DNA from: Ophiodon elongatus
Lineage: Eukaryota; Chordata; Actinopteri; Perciformes; Hexagrammidae
Assembly (NCBI GenBank): GCA_016806645.1
Contig: JACSYO010000197.1
Location: 10,001-74,000, forward strand
Direction: 5' to 3'
DNA length: 64,000 bases
This document shows positions 23,126 to 34,826 of this stretch, in pieces (positions within the stretch are counted from its first letter, which is position 1; each line of letters begins with the position of its first letter). The notes beneath the pieces were generated by a model. The model worked only from the letters and a program-made list of their open reading frames with translations, did not search any database and had not been told where the DNA came from. The translations under genes and the position numbers were made by a program.

Positions 23126-25866
23126 TGACCACTTCAAAAACTGGTAATGATCAAAAGTAAAGTGAAATGTATATTATTACCCAACAACCATGTCACCTGC
23201 CTGTTACACACTGTGTTCTGCTTACACAATCAATAGTCACAATAATAATTTGCTGTCTGTCTACATGTTGAACATCAGTCACATGTTTATCAGTCAGTCT
23301 GTCTTCCTCTTCCTCTTGACCCTGTGCTTCTGAAGCTCTCATTACCTACACACAGCGTAGAGTTATGCTGTCCAGTTTCACTTGTTACTTATCACCTTTC
23401 TCTAATTAAAAAGGGATGATTATTTTCAGCTTCACTCTCTTCAACACAATCGCTTTGTGGGCGATCCTTTGGCGTTTGTTTTTCAAGCGAACCGAGCGCT
23501 GCGATGACACCCCGAAAAACAAAATAATTAGCGGTGTTCTGCTATTAGATTTCATGCCATTAAATCAGTCGAAACACTACCTGATCCAAAGTTATTTGTT
23601 GATGTTTTATAATGACTAATTTAACTTTGATTGTGGGGACTAATTAGGATTGTTGGTCCTGTTTCTGTTTTTGCTTTTTCTTTTTATCAGGTGGAATGGA
23701 TTGTAGCCAAATTCCTTTCAATTTTAATATTTATATTTAATCAAATAATGACTGCGTTTAATCTCGGCCCTGGAAGTTTAGGTTTAGAACAACCACTCGG
23801 CTGGCCATCTCAGCTGACGTATAGTCAGTTTCGTATATCATCTCTTCCATACATCTGAGAATGTCGCAGCATAAGCTACCGACTGCGAGGGCAGCAGGTT
23901 CGGAACAGATGGACGCTCATATTAACAAGTTGCAGCAATCCAAACACTCCTCCTCTCTGCCCGCCTGGCCATGCCACACAAAATGCTATAGCTCCCATAT
24001 TGAGGGGAATATAATGAAAACATTACATTAGGTGAGAGATGCTGTGCTTCGGAGCAAGCGCTGACAGATGGACGGCGGCGGGAACATGTTGCAGCGCCCC
24101 AGACCTGCTACCACCCTGGCAGAACTCCGCAACGCGCAGGTTAGCACGACCGGGCGAGCTAACGCTGCCTACACTAACACAGCTGCTTCCGCTGGACCCC
24201 TGCCTGCACCGGTTGGATTTTCCACATGCATATATGTTGTGTTATTGTACCACCACATAGCTTTGTTAGCCCCCAAGTTTGACTCACTCCCACCACGCCG
24301 CTCGTAAACAGCGCGGCCCGTAAACAGCTTGCACCGGCCCAGCCAGCGTTCCCCACAGTCTGCCTCGCGGCCGTCCTATAGCTCTGGAGCTGGACCACAG
24401 AGTTAACAGCTTGCACCAGGCCAGCGAGTGTCCCTGCTCACAGCTTGCATTGCTAGCGGTTCCTCCTCCCAGCTTCCCCCACCCCAACTTCCTTTTACAG
24501 CAGTAGTAAGCAGGACTATAGTGGAGTCAACAGATAACCACAACAGCTTGTAACCGCGGTGTTAACCGCTGAGGTGCTCAAACCGAAGGCATGGCTGCAC
24601 GACAACATGAGCGCTGCATCCAGTCAGCAGCGGTGTCTCCTTCATGGTGGATAAAAACGTCTGACGGGATGGAATTAGCAGCAGAAGCTGATTATTTTGA
24701 TCCGTATCTCCATATGTGAGGAACACTGACAGATGCTGCTATGCCATGGGACATAACCTGAAGACTCATAACATCTGATTCACAGCAGAAATATGTCCTA
24801 ATGCACATATCCTCAATGTTGGTTGGGTTTCCCATATTTTATTTCCATGCATAAACCCCTTGGTGGTGACTCGGCAGGAAGAAGAAGGGAGAAGAGCAAC
24901 ACCTAAATATTTGAGCTTGGAGAAGGAAGTGACCTCTGAAGTTCTGTCCGACAGAGACGATCATCCAGGCACGGTAGCATCCGTCTATTTGTTTTAAGGA
25001 AGCCTCCCAACCTCCCCCGGTAACACCAAGCTACACAATACAACCTTGATATTTCCATATGACTGTAACATATAAAGTTAGGTCACGTTTAGAGTAACTT
25101 GTACTAACCTGATGAGCTTGCTAATGTTAGCTGAAATGATTACATTAAGCTTTTAGAATTTTGCTGTCCTGTTCTTCTGCTAACGACATTAGCATAGCTA
25201 GCTAACGTTAGCTAGCAAACTCACAAGGTTAGTAAAGTTATTTGCACCTTACCGTTGCGTTACCTAACTTTATAAGTTAGAGTGATAAAATATTACGGTT
25301 GTATTGTTTTCCTTGGTCATGGACGTGTATGAAATATACGCTCAATGGGCTACTTTCTTTATTAGCGATAAGTGCAACGACACAATACATTGGCATGTGA
25401 ACATAATTTTTTGATAAGGAAGTGCGATGAACACACGTTGTTGTCCACCTTAAAATCCACGATGACACACGGGATTTCACACCATGGGTCCGGGGCGTAA
25501 AAAACAATGTTTATTGCCCAGGGCGTCTCCCCACTGCCACGTGTTGCAGCGTTAACCAGCGATACCTTTAACAACACACTAACGTGTGCTTTTTTTATAG
25601 CAGTGCTGTTTTCGGTTTGAAATCCTGCTTCAGGATCCAGATCGTCAAAAGTCTGTGGTGGAGTCAAAGTGATGTATTTTTCTCTGCTTTTCAGTCCTGA
25701 ATAATTCTAGTCCCAGTTCCTGTTGGCGGCATATGCTTGACTCACGTCTGACTGCTGTGTTTCTGCCGTAGATATAGAACATGTTTCAGTATGAATGCAG
25801 CTGATCTCTGAGCAGGAACACAGATTTGGAAAATGATTTGACTGCCGATTTAGAAAAAGTTCTCTG

Positions 25867-25869
<3 letters not shown>
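23126..25869. other. Unique stretch including a possible conserved non-coding block
   Basis: No gene is supported. About 23400-23860 is AT-rich and dense in homeodomain-like words (CTAATTTA, ACTAATTAGG), resembling a developmental enhancer. A GC-rich patch at 24030-24500 carries a short open frame starting MDGGGNM with no recognised domain. A 20-bp palindrome lies at 25197-25216. Confidence 0.4.
25071..25274. repeat. Possible small inverted-repeat element (204 bp)
   Basis: TATAAAGTTAGGT at 25071-25083 is the exact inverse complement of ACCTAACTTTATA at 25262-25274. The interior has GTTAGC-rich sequence, including a perfect 20-bp palindrome. This may be a small MITE, but no convincing target duplication is seen. 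Confidence 0.4.
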
Positions 25870-25920
<51 letters not shown>

Positions 25921-25926
25921 CGTGCG
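25870..25926 (+). repeat. GT microsatellite
   Basis: A TG tract of about 46 bp followed by GCGT units. Confidence 0.95.
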
Positions 25927-26673
25927 TGCTTGTTGTCTGCCCAGTGACACCCAGTGAGAGGCGGCTTCCTCAGAGAGTGATTGGTTTGCTGGCGAGACGG
26001 TCTGTCTGTGCAGGTGGGAGAGCTGCCCATGTCATCATTTCATTCTTCTGTCTGCTGTCACTAACGTCCAATCCCTGTCATTCACTATTCTCCAAGCAGC
26101 TAATCAGGCTGGACATAGAGTGCATATATTTGCATACTGTACTCTTAATCTGATTATGTATTAATGTGGACATGTGGCTGGTGAAAAAAAACCCCACAAA
26201 TCCTCTTTTAATTAAGCAACAACAAGCGGGAGTGGTAAACTGAGAGCTACTGGCACTGCTGCGATGACCTCTGGCACCCAACTGTCTGACAGTTCATTCT
26301 GATTTAGTGGAGACACTTTTCTGAAGCTATTCCAGCTCTGATGCCACCGAGTTTCCAACTAATGTCATAAGGTTGTTGTGAGCACTTCACTGGTTCCTTT
26401 TGGATCATTGCGGAAAATACGTCTTGTCCAAGATACTTCCACGTTTGCTCAGCCCTCAGATGATCTTCACAAATTATACGATTTTTAAAGTGTGAACGCA
26501 ACAGCCAGAAGTAAAAAAACAAACAGCTAACGTTAGCTCATGAATGACTACAGCACAATCTGTGACTTCACGTCACCAGCACCAAGCTGAAGGCGGACTT
26601 GTGTTGCAGTGATTTTAGCCACTTGTTAGCCCTTTGTTAAGACACGTAAAGCTTCTTATTGAAAGGTCGCTCA

Positions 26674-26790
26674 ACGGTGTTGTCCGATCTGGGATTTGTG
26701 CGCGTATTCATCAACGAACTTTAACTCTTTCACAGTTTGTTTTCAGTTCATGAAAAGTTAATTGTAACTTTTTAATTGACTAAAAATCTC
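26674..26790 (+). repeat. Dispersed repeat RE5, first copy
   Basis: Contains CTTTCACAG, then TTTTCAGTTCATG and AAGTTAATTG. It aligns by eye over about 110 bp with 50106-50240. The family is unknown to me, and it lies directly beside an RE1 fragment. Confidence 0.55.
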
Positions 26791-26844
26791 TTTCAGTTGC
26801 ACTTCTCATGTCACTTCTGCTCAAAAAACAAAACAAGACAGCGA

Positions 26845-26955
26845 TGGCCCAAAACCAAGATGGCGATGGCCAAAAATGCCAAACTTGAGGCTTCAACGCC
26901 AGCAAATGGGTGACGTCACGGTGAGTACATCCACTACTTGTGTACACTCTATGGT
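26845..26955 (-). repeat. RE1 5' block, copy I (no CTCF-like unit)
   Basis: The inverse of the RE1 opening block: CCAAGATGGCGATGGCC, then GAGGCTTCAACGCC and GTGACGTCACGGTGAG. The middle block and 73-bp units are absent. Confidence 0.65.
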
Positions 26956-27223
26956 GACGGTGGAATGCGTGTGTGCATGTGGCAGTTCTTGCATTCATGG
27001 GCTGTTTGTAACAAACGAACAAGCGATAGCAGAAAACAGCAGCAGTCCAATATGCACAAAGAATATATTCAACCCGAGCACATGACCAGTTTGTTTTCAC
27101 TCAGCAGACTGAAGTCTAAGTTTCACTTTGATTAATGTCAAACATGCAAAGCAATGTGACAGGATCATTTTTGATTCTTCCGAGCATCCTCCTCCTCCTC
27201 GCTCGCCATCATCACCTACCATT

Positions 27224-27357
27224 TCTCTCTCTCTCTCTCTCTCTCTCAGCAGGACGGCTCACCCCAGTCCCAGAACCACTCCTTGTCCCTCCACAGCGCA
27301 GCGAAAACAAACATCCACGCACACACACGCACGCACGCGCACGCACGCACGCACACG

Positions 27358-27412
<55 letters not shown>
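27224..27412 (+). repeat. CT tract and CA/CG-A compound tract
   Basis: A CT run at 27224-27248. A CACG/CACA compound leading to a pure CA run covers about 27318-27412. Confidence 0.95.
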
Positions 27413-27414
<2 letters not shown>

Positions 27415-27623
27415 TAACAAATAGACTCATGCTGGTAAAGTGAAAAGCATACAGGCTTACACACAAACACACACATTTTCATACACACAGACATGAGCAT
27501 TGAGTGGCCACATTAATTACATGAGCAGTAGGGGTTTCCCTCCCTGCCATGTCCACTGTGGACCTGAGATATTTAATAAACCTGTCACCACCCGGACTCC
27601 CTGCCTTCACCTAGAGCTAATGA

Positions 27624-28689
<1,066 letters not shown>

Positions 28690-28915
28690 TTAAACTTGCA
28701 TTCTTCCTAATGGACAGCAGGGGGCGAATCCTCTGGTTGTGTAGAAGTCAAAGCTTCATGTGTTAAAGCTGCATTCTCTCCTCTGACCACCAGGGGGCGA
28801 CTCCTCTGGTTGTATAGAAGTCTATGAGAAAATGACTACTTCTCTCTTGATTTATTCCCTCAGTAAACATTGTAAACATATGTTTATGGTCTCAATCTCT
28901 AGTTTCAAGTCTTCT
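28690..28915 (-). repeat. RE1 interspersed repeat, copy E (two units), cut by the Gmr1-like element
   Basis: An inverted RE1 copy with two tandem units and part of the middle block. The match to other copies stops near 28913, where GTCTTCTT should continue CAATACAG. The decayed retrotransposon begins there, so the junction is a deletion or insertion boundary. Confidence 0.8.
28711..28802 (+). promoter_or_regulatory. Two CTCF-like motifs in RE1 copy E
   Basis: Plus-strand TGGACAGCAGGGGGCGAAT at 28711-28729 is a variant that still fits CCASYAGRKGGCR except at one core base. TGACCACCAGGGGGCGACT at 28784-28802 is the standard form. They are 73 bp apart. Confidence 0.5.
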
Positions 28916-28922
28916 TTGGCAC

Positions 28923-29250
28923 AATTACGCAGACGTGCGTAAAGCCGTAGTAGACCGACTGGGCCTATCTCCAGAGGACCACCGGCGGTAGTTCTGCGAG
29001 GCCAGGCTGGGGCCCGAGGACCGGCCCTTCGCCTATGCACAGCGCCTGAAAGACGCCGCAACTAGGTGGCTGCAACCCGAGGGACCAGGAGGGGCACAGG
29101 AGGTGGTGGAGAAGGTGGTCCTTGGAGTTTGTGGGGGGACTGCTGGCCCAAACATCAGCCTGGGTTCGCTGCCACCGCCCTACGGCACTGGGGACCGCCA
29201 TCACCCTGGCGGAGGACCACCTGGCGGTCCATCCCAGCGATGATGGAAGT
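28923..29250 (+). pseudogene. Gag remnant of the Gmr1-like element
   Basis: The frame from 28923 reads like the SCAN-related capsid domain of fish Ty3/gypsy Gag, with LGLSPEDHRR, PFAYAQRLKDAATRWL and, after a frame change near 29122, WVRCHRPTALGTAITLAEDHL. A TAG stop lies at 28989-28991. Gag normally forms the capsid shell of the virus-like particle. The N-terminal part is missing. No CCHC knuckle is visible between this segment and the protease, suggesting a deletion. Confidence 0.7.
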
Positions 29251-29269
29251 GGGCCAGGTGATCCGGGTT

Positions 29270-29620
29270 GCCGGCTCTCCAACAGCCTCCCCCGGTCAAG
29301 ATGCGACGTACTGCCTTCCGGTAAGAATCCACGGGGGTACACATCAGGCAATGGTGGATTCGGGCTGTACATAGTCGATGATCCTCCAGAGCCTGGTACG
29401 GCCCGGGGCATTGGTGGAGGCATTGTGGGTGAAAATTAGGTGTGTGCATGGGGACGTTCACGAGTATCCCACAGTGTCAGTGGAAATAAGATCAATGGGG
29501 AAAAAACATAGTATAAAGGTTGCGGTTAGTTCCCGCCTTATGCACCCCCTAATCTTGGGAACCGATTGGCCGGGGTTTAATAAGTTAATGGGGCAGGTTG
29601 CGGGGGTGTGTTCACAGCAG
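29270..29620 (+). pseudogene. Retroviral-type aspartic protease remnant
   Basis: The catalytic signature DSGC sits at 29357-29368, and an in-frame TAG (29372-29374) follows one codon later. The frame then continues with the flap and core, including LILGTDWPGFNK near 29548-29584, the usual C-terminal protease motif. In an intact element this enzyme would cleave the Gag-Pol polyprotein. Residue spacing is normal, but the stop just after the active site inactivates it. A roughly 300-bp linker leads to integrase. Confidence 0.75.
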
Positions 29621-29929
29621 ACAGGGTCATGTGGTATGTGTGCTGTGCTCAGCGGTGACGCAAGTTCGTCCGACTCTGCGGATGGGGAGAGGGAACCGGC
29701 AGAGCCTCCCGTGGAGAATCCACAGGCTCCCGAATTTCACTCCATGGAAGGTTTTCCACTTGAGCAGTCTCGGGATGATAATCTGCGCTTGGCCTTCGAC
29801 CAAGTGATAGGAATTGATGGTCAGTTGGTGCGCCCTGACGCGCCGCAGTCATACCCGCAGTTTTCATTGATTAGGGACAGGCTGTATAGAGTGAGTCGTG
29901 ACACTCAGACAGGTCAGGAAAAGCCGTTG

Positions 29930-30735
29930 GGAAATAATTTTCCAGGCGGCTCACTATAACCCAATGGCTGGTCACATGGGATATGAAAAAACACTAGACC
30001 GGATAATGACCCGATTTTATTGGCCGGGCATTAGGGGGAATGTACGCCGTTGGTGTACATCCTGCCCAGAGTGTTAATTGGTAAACCACCCGGCCATTCC
30101 GAGGGCGCCTTTGCTTCCTCTGCAATTAATGGAGGTACCGTTCGAACGAATCGGCATGGACCTCATCGGGCCATTTCACCGGAGCGCACACGGATATCGT
30201 TTTGTTGTTGTTTTGTTTGTTAGTCCTGGTGGATTATGCAACACGATATCCCGAGGCAGTGCCGTTGCACAACATTTCTGCAAAAAGTGTCGCACAGGCT
30301 CTGTTTCAGGTCATCTCCCGAGTCGGAATCCCAAAAGAGATTCTGACTGACCAGGGCACCTCGTTCATGTCATGAACACTGAGGGAACTTAACGGGTTAC
30401 TAGGCATTAAATCTATCCGGACCAGTGTGTACCACCCACAGACCGACAGTCTGGTGGAGCGTCTGAATAAGACTTTGAAGTCAATGATCCGTAAATTTAT
30501 TAGTGAAGATGAACGTAATTGGGATAAATGGCTCGATTCTCTGTTGTTTGCAATGCGGGAGGTACCCCAGGCCTCCACAGGATTTTCTCCCTTTGAACTG
30601 CTTTGCGGCAGGAAACCATGGGGGGTGCTCGACCTGATTAAAGAAAACTGAGAGGAAGGTCCGAGCCCCGGTAAAAGTGAGATCCAATACGTCCTGGACC
30701 TGCGAGCAAAACTCCGCACTGGGTCAGATGTCACG
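29930..30735 (+). pseudogene. Integrase remnant located upstream of RT
   Basis: An H2C2-type zinc-binding segment (about 29940-30075: HMGYEKTLD, then CTSCPEC) precedes the catalytic core. The core shows GMDLIGPF near 30150, LTDQGTSF near 30345 and HPQTDSLVERLNKTLK near 30435-30482, supplying the D, D and E of the DDE triad. TAA occupies the codon after PEC (30074-30076). Frameshifts lie near 29945 and 30220, and the frame changes again before 30427. Integrase inserts the cDNA into the host chromosome. Its place ahead of RT supports the Gmr1 assignment. Confidence 0.8.
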
Positions 30736-31039
30736 TGAGAATTTGCTTTTTTTTTACCACCTCAACCTCTTAAAAGCATTGAGAGAGGTGGAGTCTGTTT
30801 CTCTGATGTCCGCGGTATTTGAGAGAGAGGAGCTGGGGCCTGAGGTCCCAAAATCCACCAATCCGGCCTAGCTCCTTTCTGAAGCCCATCTCTCCGGGAA
30901 CCAGAGAACAGACGTTGCCCTTTTGCAAAAGCAGTTTGCTGACATGTTCTCCCTCCTGCCAGGTCGCACGAACCTCATAGAGCACCGAATCGAGACTCCT
31001 CCGGGCGTGGTGGTGCGGTCGTGACCCTACAGGTTACCT

Positions 31040-31645
31040 GAACACAAAAGAAAAGTGGTTCAGAGGGAATTGGCTGCCATGCTGGAGATGGGGGTAATAG
31101 AAGAGTCCAACAGTGCCTGGTGTAGCCCCATCCTTCTTGTTGTCAAGAAGTCCATACGGTTTTGTGTGGACTATCGCAGGGGGAACGATGTGTCACGTTT
31201 CGATGCGTACCCAATGTCCTGGACCGACGAACTCCAGGACCGACTGGGCACTGCACGCTTCTTCACGACACTGGATTTGACCAAGGTCTACTGGCAGATT
31301 CCTCTGTCGCCAGAGTCCAGGGAAAAGATGGCCTTCTCCACTCCGTATGGTTTATACCAATTCACCATGCTTCCCTTCGGGTTGTTCGGGGCCCCGGCCA
31401 CTTTCCAACGCCTCATGGACCGGGTGCTGCATCTGCACGCTGCATATGCTGCCGCCTAATTGGATGATGTAATCATCCACAGCACCACCTGTGCGGAGCA
31501 TGTGCATGGGATGGGCGCGGTGCTGGAGTCCCTGAGGCAGGCTGGGCTCACCGCTAACCCGGGGAAGTGTGCAGTTGGACGGAGGGAGGTACGGTATCTG
31601 GGGTATCACTTGGGCGGAGAGGAGGTGTGCCCCCAGGTGGACTAG
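31040..31645 (+). pseudogene. Reverse transcriptase remnant
   Basis: Motifs appear in order: FCVDYRR (about 31159), the motif-A region TTLDLTKVYWQIPL (about 31267-31308), LPFGLFGAPATFQRLMD (about 31372-31422), then LDDVIIHS. The codon that should give the tyrosine of YxDD is TAA (31457-31459), so the polymerase active site is lost. The frame ends at a TAG after GGTGGAC (31643-31645) and continues in another frame. Confidence 0.85.
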
Positions 31646-32281
31646 ACTGCCGCTATCGCAGACTGCTCGTGGCCCAAGACAAAAAAAACAGGTGAGGTGG
31701 TTCTTGGGGCTGGCGGGTTATTACAGGCGGTTCCTCCCAAACTTTGCTGACCTGGCCAGCCCCTTGACTGACCTGACCCGGAAAGGTGCCTCAGATCCGG
31801 TCCAAAGGACGGAGCAGTGCCAGTTGGTGTTTGAGAGGGTGAAACAGGGTCTCTGTGGGGAACCGCTCCTTCATACACCTAACTTCTCTCTTCCCTTTAC
31901 TCTGCAGACTGATGCATCGAACAGAAGGCTTGGGGCCGTTTTGTCCCAGCAGGTACAGGGGGTTGACCGCCCGGTCCTATATATCAGCCGGCAGCTATCC
32001 GAGAGGGACGCCAGGTACAGCACGGTGGAGAAGGAGTGCCTAGCCATCCGGTGGGCGGTCGACTCCCTGCGCTACTACCTCCTGGGATGCTCATTCACCC
32101 TCTATTCGGACCACGCTCCGCTCCAGTGGCTCCACCGCATGAAAGATACCAACGCCCAGATCACTCGGTGGTATCTGGCTTTACAGCCCTTTAATTTCAA
32201 GGTGGTCCATAGGCTGGGGGTGCAGATTGCTGTGGCCGACTTCCTCTCCCGCTCTCACGGGGAGGGGGAGGGAGTAGGTTA
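31646..32281 (+). pseudogene. RT thumb/connection and RNase H remnant
   Basis: One long open frame (about 31680-32281) covers the region after RT: VRWFLGLAGYYRRFLPNF, then RNase H with TDASNRRLGAVLSQ (first catalytic Asp), VEKECLAIRWAV (Glu) and LYSDHAPLQWLH (Asp), ending VADFLSRSHG. RNase H removes template RNA during reverse transcription. This is the best-preserved part and is free of stops for about 200 codons. A frameshift near 31640-31680 separates it from RT. Confidence 0.85.
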
Positions 32282-32284
32282 GGC

Positions 32285-32530
32285 CGGATGGCTCCCCGGC
32301 CTAAGTCGGGGCGGTGCTGGTATGTGGTGGCGGGCGTGGTTGGGCTCAGCTGCGGAGGAGGGACAGAGTGGGGGGGACTGGTTCAGGGACCGCTGCCGGA
32401 AAGAGGTGTAATTAACCTCAGGTGTAATGGTTCCTTGATTAGGCATCTCTCCAATATAAACCCTGAGTAGCCGCGTTATCAATTCTTGGTGGTCTTAACG
32501 TTTTGGACTTTTCCACCTTGAATTACGTGT
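32285..32530 (+). mobile_element. Probable 3' LTR remnant of the Gmr1-like element
   Basis: After the RNase H stop comes a G-rich stretch (polypurine-tract-like near 32262-32280), then TGGTATGTGGTGGCGGG and, further on, AATATAAACCCTGAG, a TATA-like signal. No matching 5' LTR exists in the window, so the boundaries are inferred. Confidence 0.4.
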
Positions 32531-32835
32531 TCAAGATCCACTGGTTAAAATACTTTTTGAAAAACGATTCTTCAAAGTGGAAGTGGAATAAATAACCTTT
32601 ACATAATAAAAAAGACTGTATAGTTTGGATTTACATTGAGCTGTGTTGAAGAAATTTTATTTATTTTTAATTAAATTTTACTTAATTTAGTTTGAATAAA
32701 ATCAGCTGTGAATCCCTGGGTAAACTTTAATTATATTTTATCAGGAAAGTCAAAGATGTAGGAAATTGATGAATTTTTACTAATTTGGAGGTCTTTGTTT
32801 TTAAAATCAACTTACACTTCTGGCGAACGCATTTT
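32531..32835. other. AT-rich unique stretch
   Basis: No gene or repeat recognised; several A/T-rich runs. Confidence 0.5.
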
Positions 32836-33643
32836 GTGCCACATGGACATCTTCTGCCTCATGGACATCTTCTTCTGCCTCATGGACATCTTCTGCCTCA
32901 TGGACATCTTCTTCTGCCTCATGGACATCTTCTGCCTCATGGACATGTTCTTCTGCCACATGGACATGTTCTTCTGCCACATGGACATATTCTTCTGCCA
33001 CACAGACATCATCTTCTGCCTCATGGACATCTTCTGCCACACGGAAATCTTCTGCCACATGGACATCTTCTTCTGCCTCATGGACATCTTCAGCCACATG
33101 GACATCATCTTCTGCCACATGGACATGTTCTTCTGCCACGTGGATATGTTCTTCTGCCACGTGGACATGTTCTTCTGCCACGTGGATATGTTCTTCTGCC
33201 ACATGGACATCATCTTCTGCCACATGGACATGTTCTTCTGCCTCATGGACATGTTCTTCTGCCTCATGGACATGTTCTTCTGCCACATGGACATGTTCTT
33301 CTGCCTCATGGACATGTTCTTCTGCCTCATGGACATGTTCTTCTGCCACATGGACATCTTCTTCTGCCACATGGACATCATCTTCTGCCACATGGACATC
33401 ATCTTTTGCCACATGGACATCTTCTGCTACATGGACATCTTCTGCCACATGGACACATGGACATCTTCTGCCTCATGGACATCTTCTGCCACATGGACAC
33501 ATGGACATCTTCTGCCTCATGGACATCTTCTGCTACATGGACATCTTCTGCTACATGGACATCTTCTGCCACATGGACATCTTCTGCCTCATGGACATCT
33601 TCTGCTACATGGACATCTTCTGCCACATTGACATCTTCTGCCA
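32836..33643 (+). repeat. 808-bp minisatellite of 18/21/24-bp CATGGACATCTTCTGC units
   Basis: Tandem units of the type CCACATGGACATCTTCTG, with an extra TTC or ATC in many copies and CTCATGG, CACATGG or CACGTGG variants. Because most unit lengths are multiples of three and lack stops, at least two plus frames and two minus frames stay open for 200-290 codons (for example repeats of FCHMDMF, or MSMWQKN on the minus strand). There is no start context, splice signal or homologue I recognise, so I treat it as non-coding. Confidence 0.9.
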
Positions 33644-33720
33644 CTTGTTGAAGGGGCTGCCGTCCTCCCAAAGGTAAGACATGTTTCATTATTGTTAATA
33701 ATGAAACATGTTTAAGACTT

Positions 33721-33930
33721 GGTTTAGGGTTAGGTTAAGGTTAAGGTTAAGGTTAAGGTTAGGTTAGGTTAGGTTCAGGGTGGGGTAAAGTTTAGATTAC
33801 GGTTACGATAAGGTTAGGTTTACGGTGAGTTTCGGGTAAAGTTAGAATTAGGTTCGGGTAAGATTAGGTATATGTTACGGTTAAGGATTACCAGTACCAT
33901 ACCCATAAACTGGTACCGGTTATAGGTACG
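33721..33930 (+). repeat. Telomere-like GGTTA/GGTTAA tract
   Basis: Starts with GGGTTAGGTTAAGGTTAAGG and continues as GGTTA units to about 33777. It then decays through GGTTACGG, GATAAGG and similar words to about 33930. It resembles degenerate interstitial telomeric repeats common in fish. Confidence 0.75.
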
Positions 33931-33990
33931 TTTAGGGTAAATCTCCAGGAAATGAATGTAAGTCAATGTCCTCTTAAGTGATGAAAATAT

Positions 33991-34060
<70 letters not shown>
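33991..34060 (+). repeat. GT microsatellite
   Basis: A pure TG tract of about 70 bp. Confidence 0.97.
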
Positions 34061-34064
<4 letters not shown>

Positions 34065-34750
34065 CGCCAGACAAGGTTTTAGAGTGATGATAGGATTAGA
34101 TTAGGCTGACAGTAGCAACAAGGCCAGCGTATGTCTGAACCCTCAGCTCTGGCAATCTGGGGATTAAGGTACAGAGATTCACACATGCACACACACACAC
34201 TTGCTTTATAACTCAATTGTATAGACAGACAAGACACACGGCACAGTAGACTATATACACACACTGTCTTTCACAACCACAACCACACACTCACACACAC
34301 ACACACTCCTACCTACCCTCATATTACAAACAGGCATGGACATGCACACACAAACCCCCCGTCTTTCTAAAGGAACACACATGAATGCTCTTTCACGCAC
34401 ACGCAGCTGCAGCAAGACACAATGACCTGATGAATTCTGTTTCTCTGTTTTCCTGCCATCCAGCTAAATCCCATATCCCCTAACTACCATGTCTCACACA
34501 GCCATACACACACACTCACAAACAAATCAACCAGCCACCTACACACGCACACGCACACACACTCCGATTATGGGTCCTGAGGCCCACCCAGAGGTGGCAG
34601 GCACAGTACCACACAGTCAGTCTGTCTCCTAAAATTGTTTTCTCTTCAATCAACCTCGCGGGGCCAGTTTGTCATGCAAATGCAGCCCTGGCTTACTTCC
34701 CTTTGTTGCCTTGACAGATTAGCAAGTGTGTGTGCGCGTGTGCGTGTGTG

Positions 34751-34755
<5 letters not shown>
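34061..34755. other. CA-sprinkled unique stretch
   Basis: Many short ACACAC runs (34180-34560) in otherwise unique sequence. No gene is recognised. Confidence 0.5.

Positions 34756-34824
<69 letters not shown>
34756..34824 (+). repeat. GT microsatellite
   Basis: A GT tract of about 69 bp preceded by GTGCGCGTG-type units. Confidence 0.97.

Positions 34825-34826
<2 letters not shown>

Larger units (their letters stand above)
28916..32530 (+). mobile_element. Decayed Gmr1-like Ty3/gypsy retrotransposon, 5' truncated
   Basis: Domains follow in the order gag, aspartic protease, integrase, reverse transcriptase, RNase H, then a probable 3' LTR. Ordinary Ty3/gypsy elements have integrase last. Integrase before RT is the hallmark of the Gmr1 group first described in cod and other deuterostomes. 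No 5' LTR or gag start is present: the element begins abruptly next to an RE1 fragment. Stops and frameshifts interrupt every domain, so this copy cannot be autonomous. Confidence 0.85.

Noticed and set aside
24068..24307. Frame starting MDGGGNMLQRPRPATTLAELRN
   Set aside because: Read as a possible first exon, but the donor after it is weak and the sequence matches no family I know; GC richness alone could keep it open.
30078..30350. Independent integrase-derived host gene
   Set aside because: Interrupted by frameshifts and flanked in order by protease and RT of the same element.
32785..33651. 288- and 278-codon plus frames and 213- and 202-codon minus frames
   Set aside because: All come from one minisatellite whose units lack stops in several frames. 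No start context, domain or splice signal.
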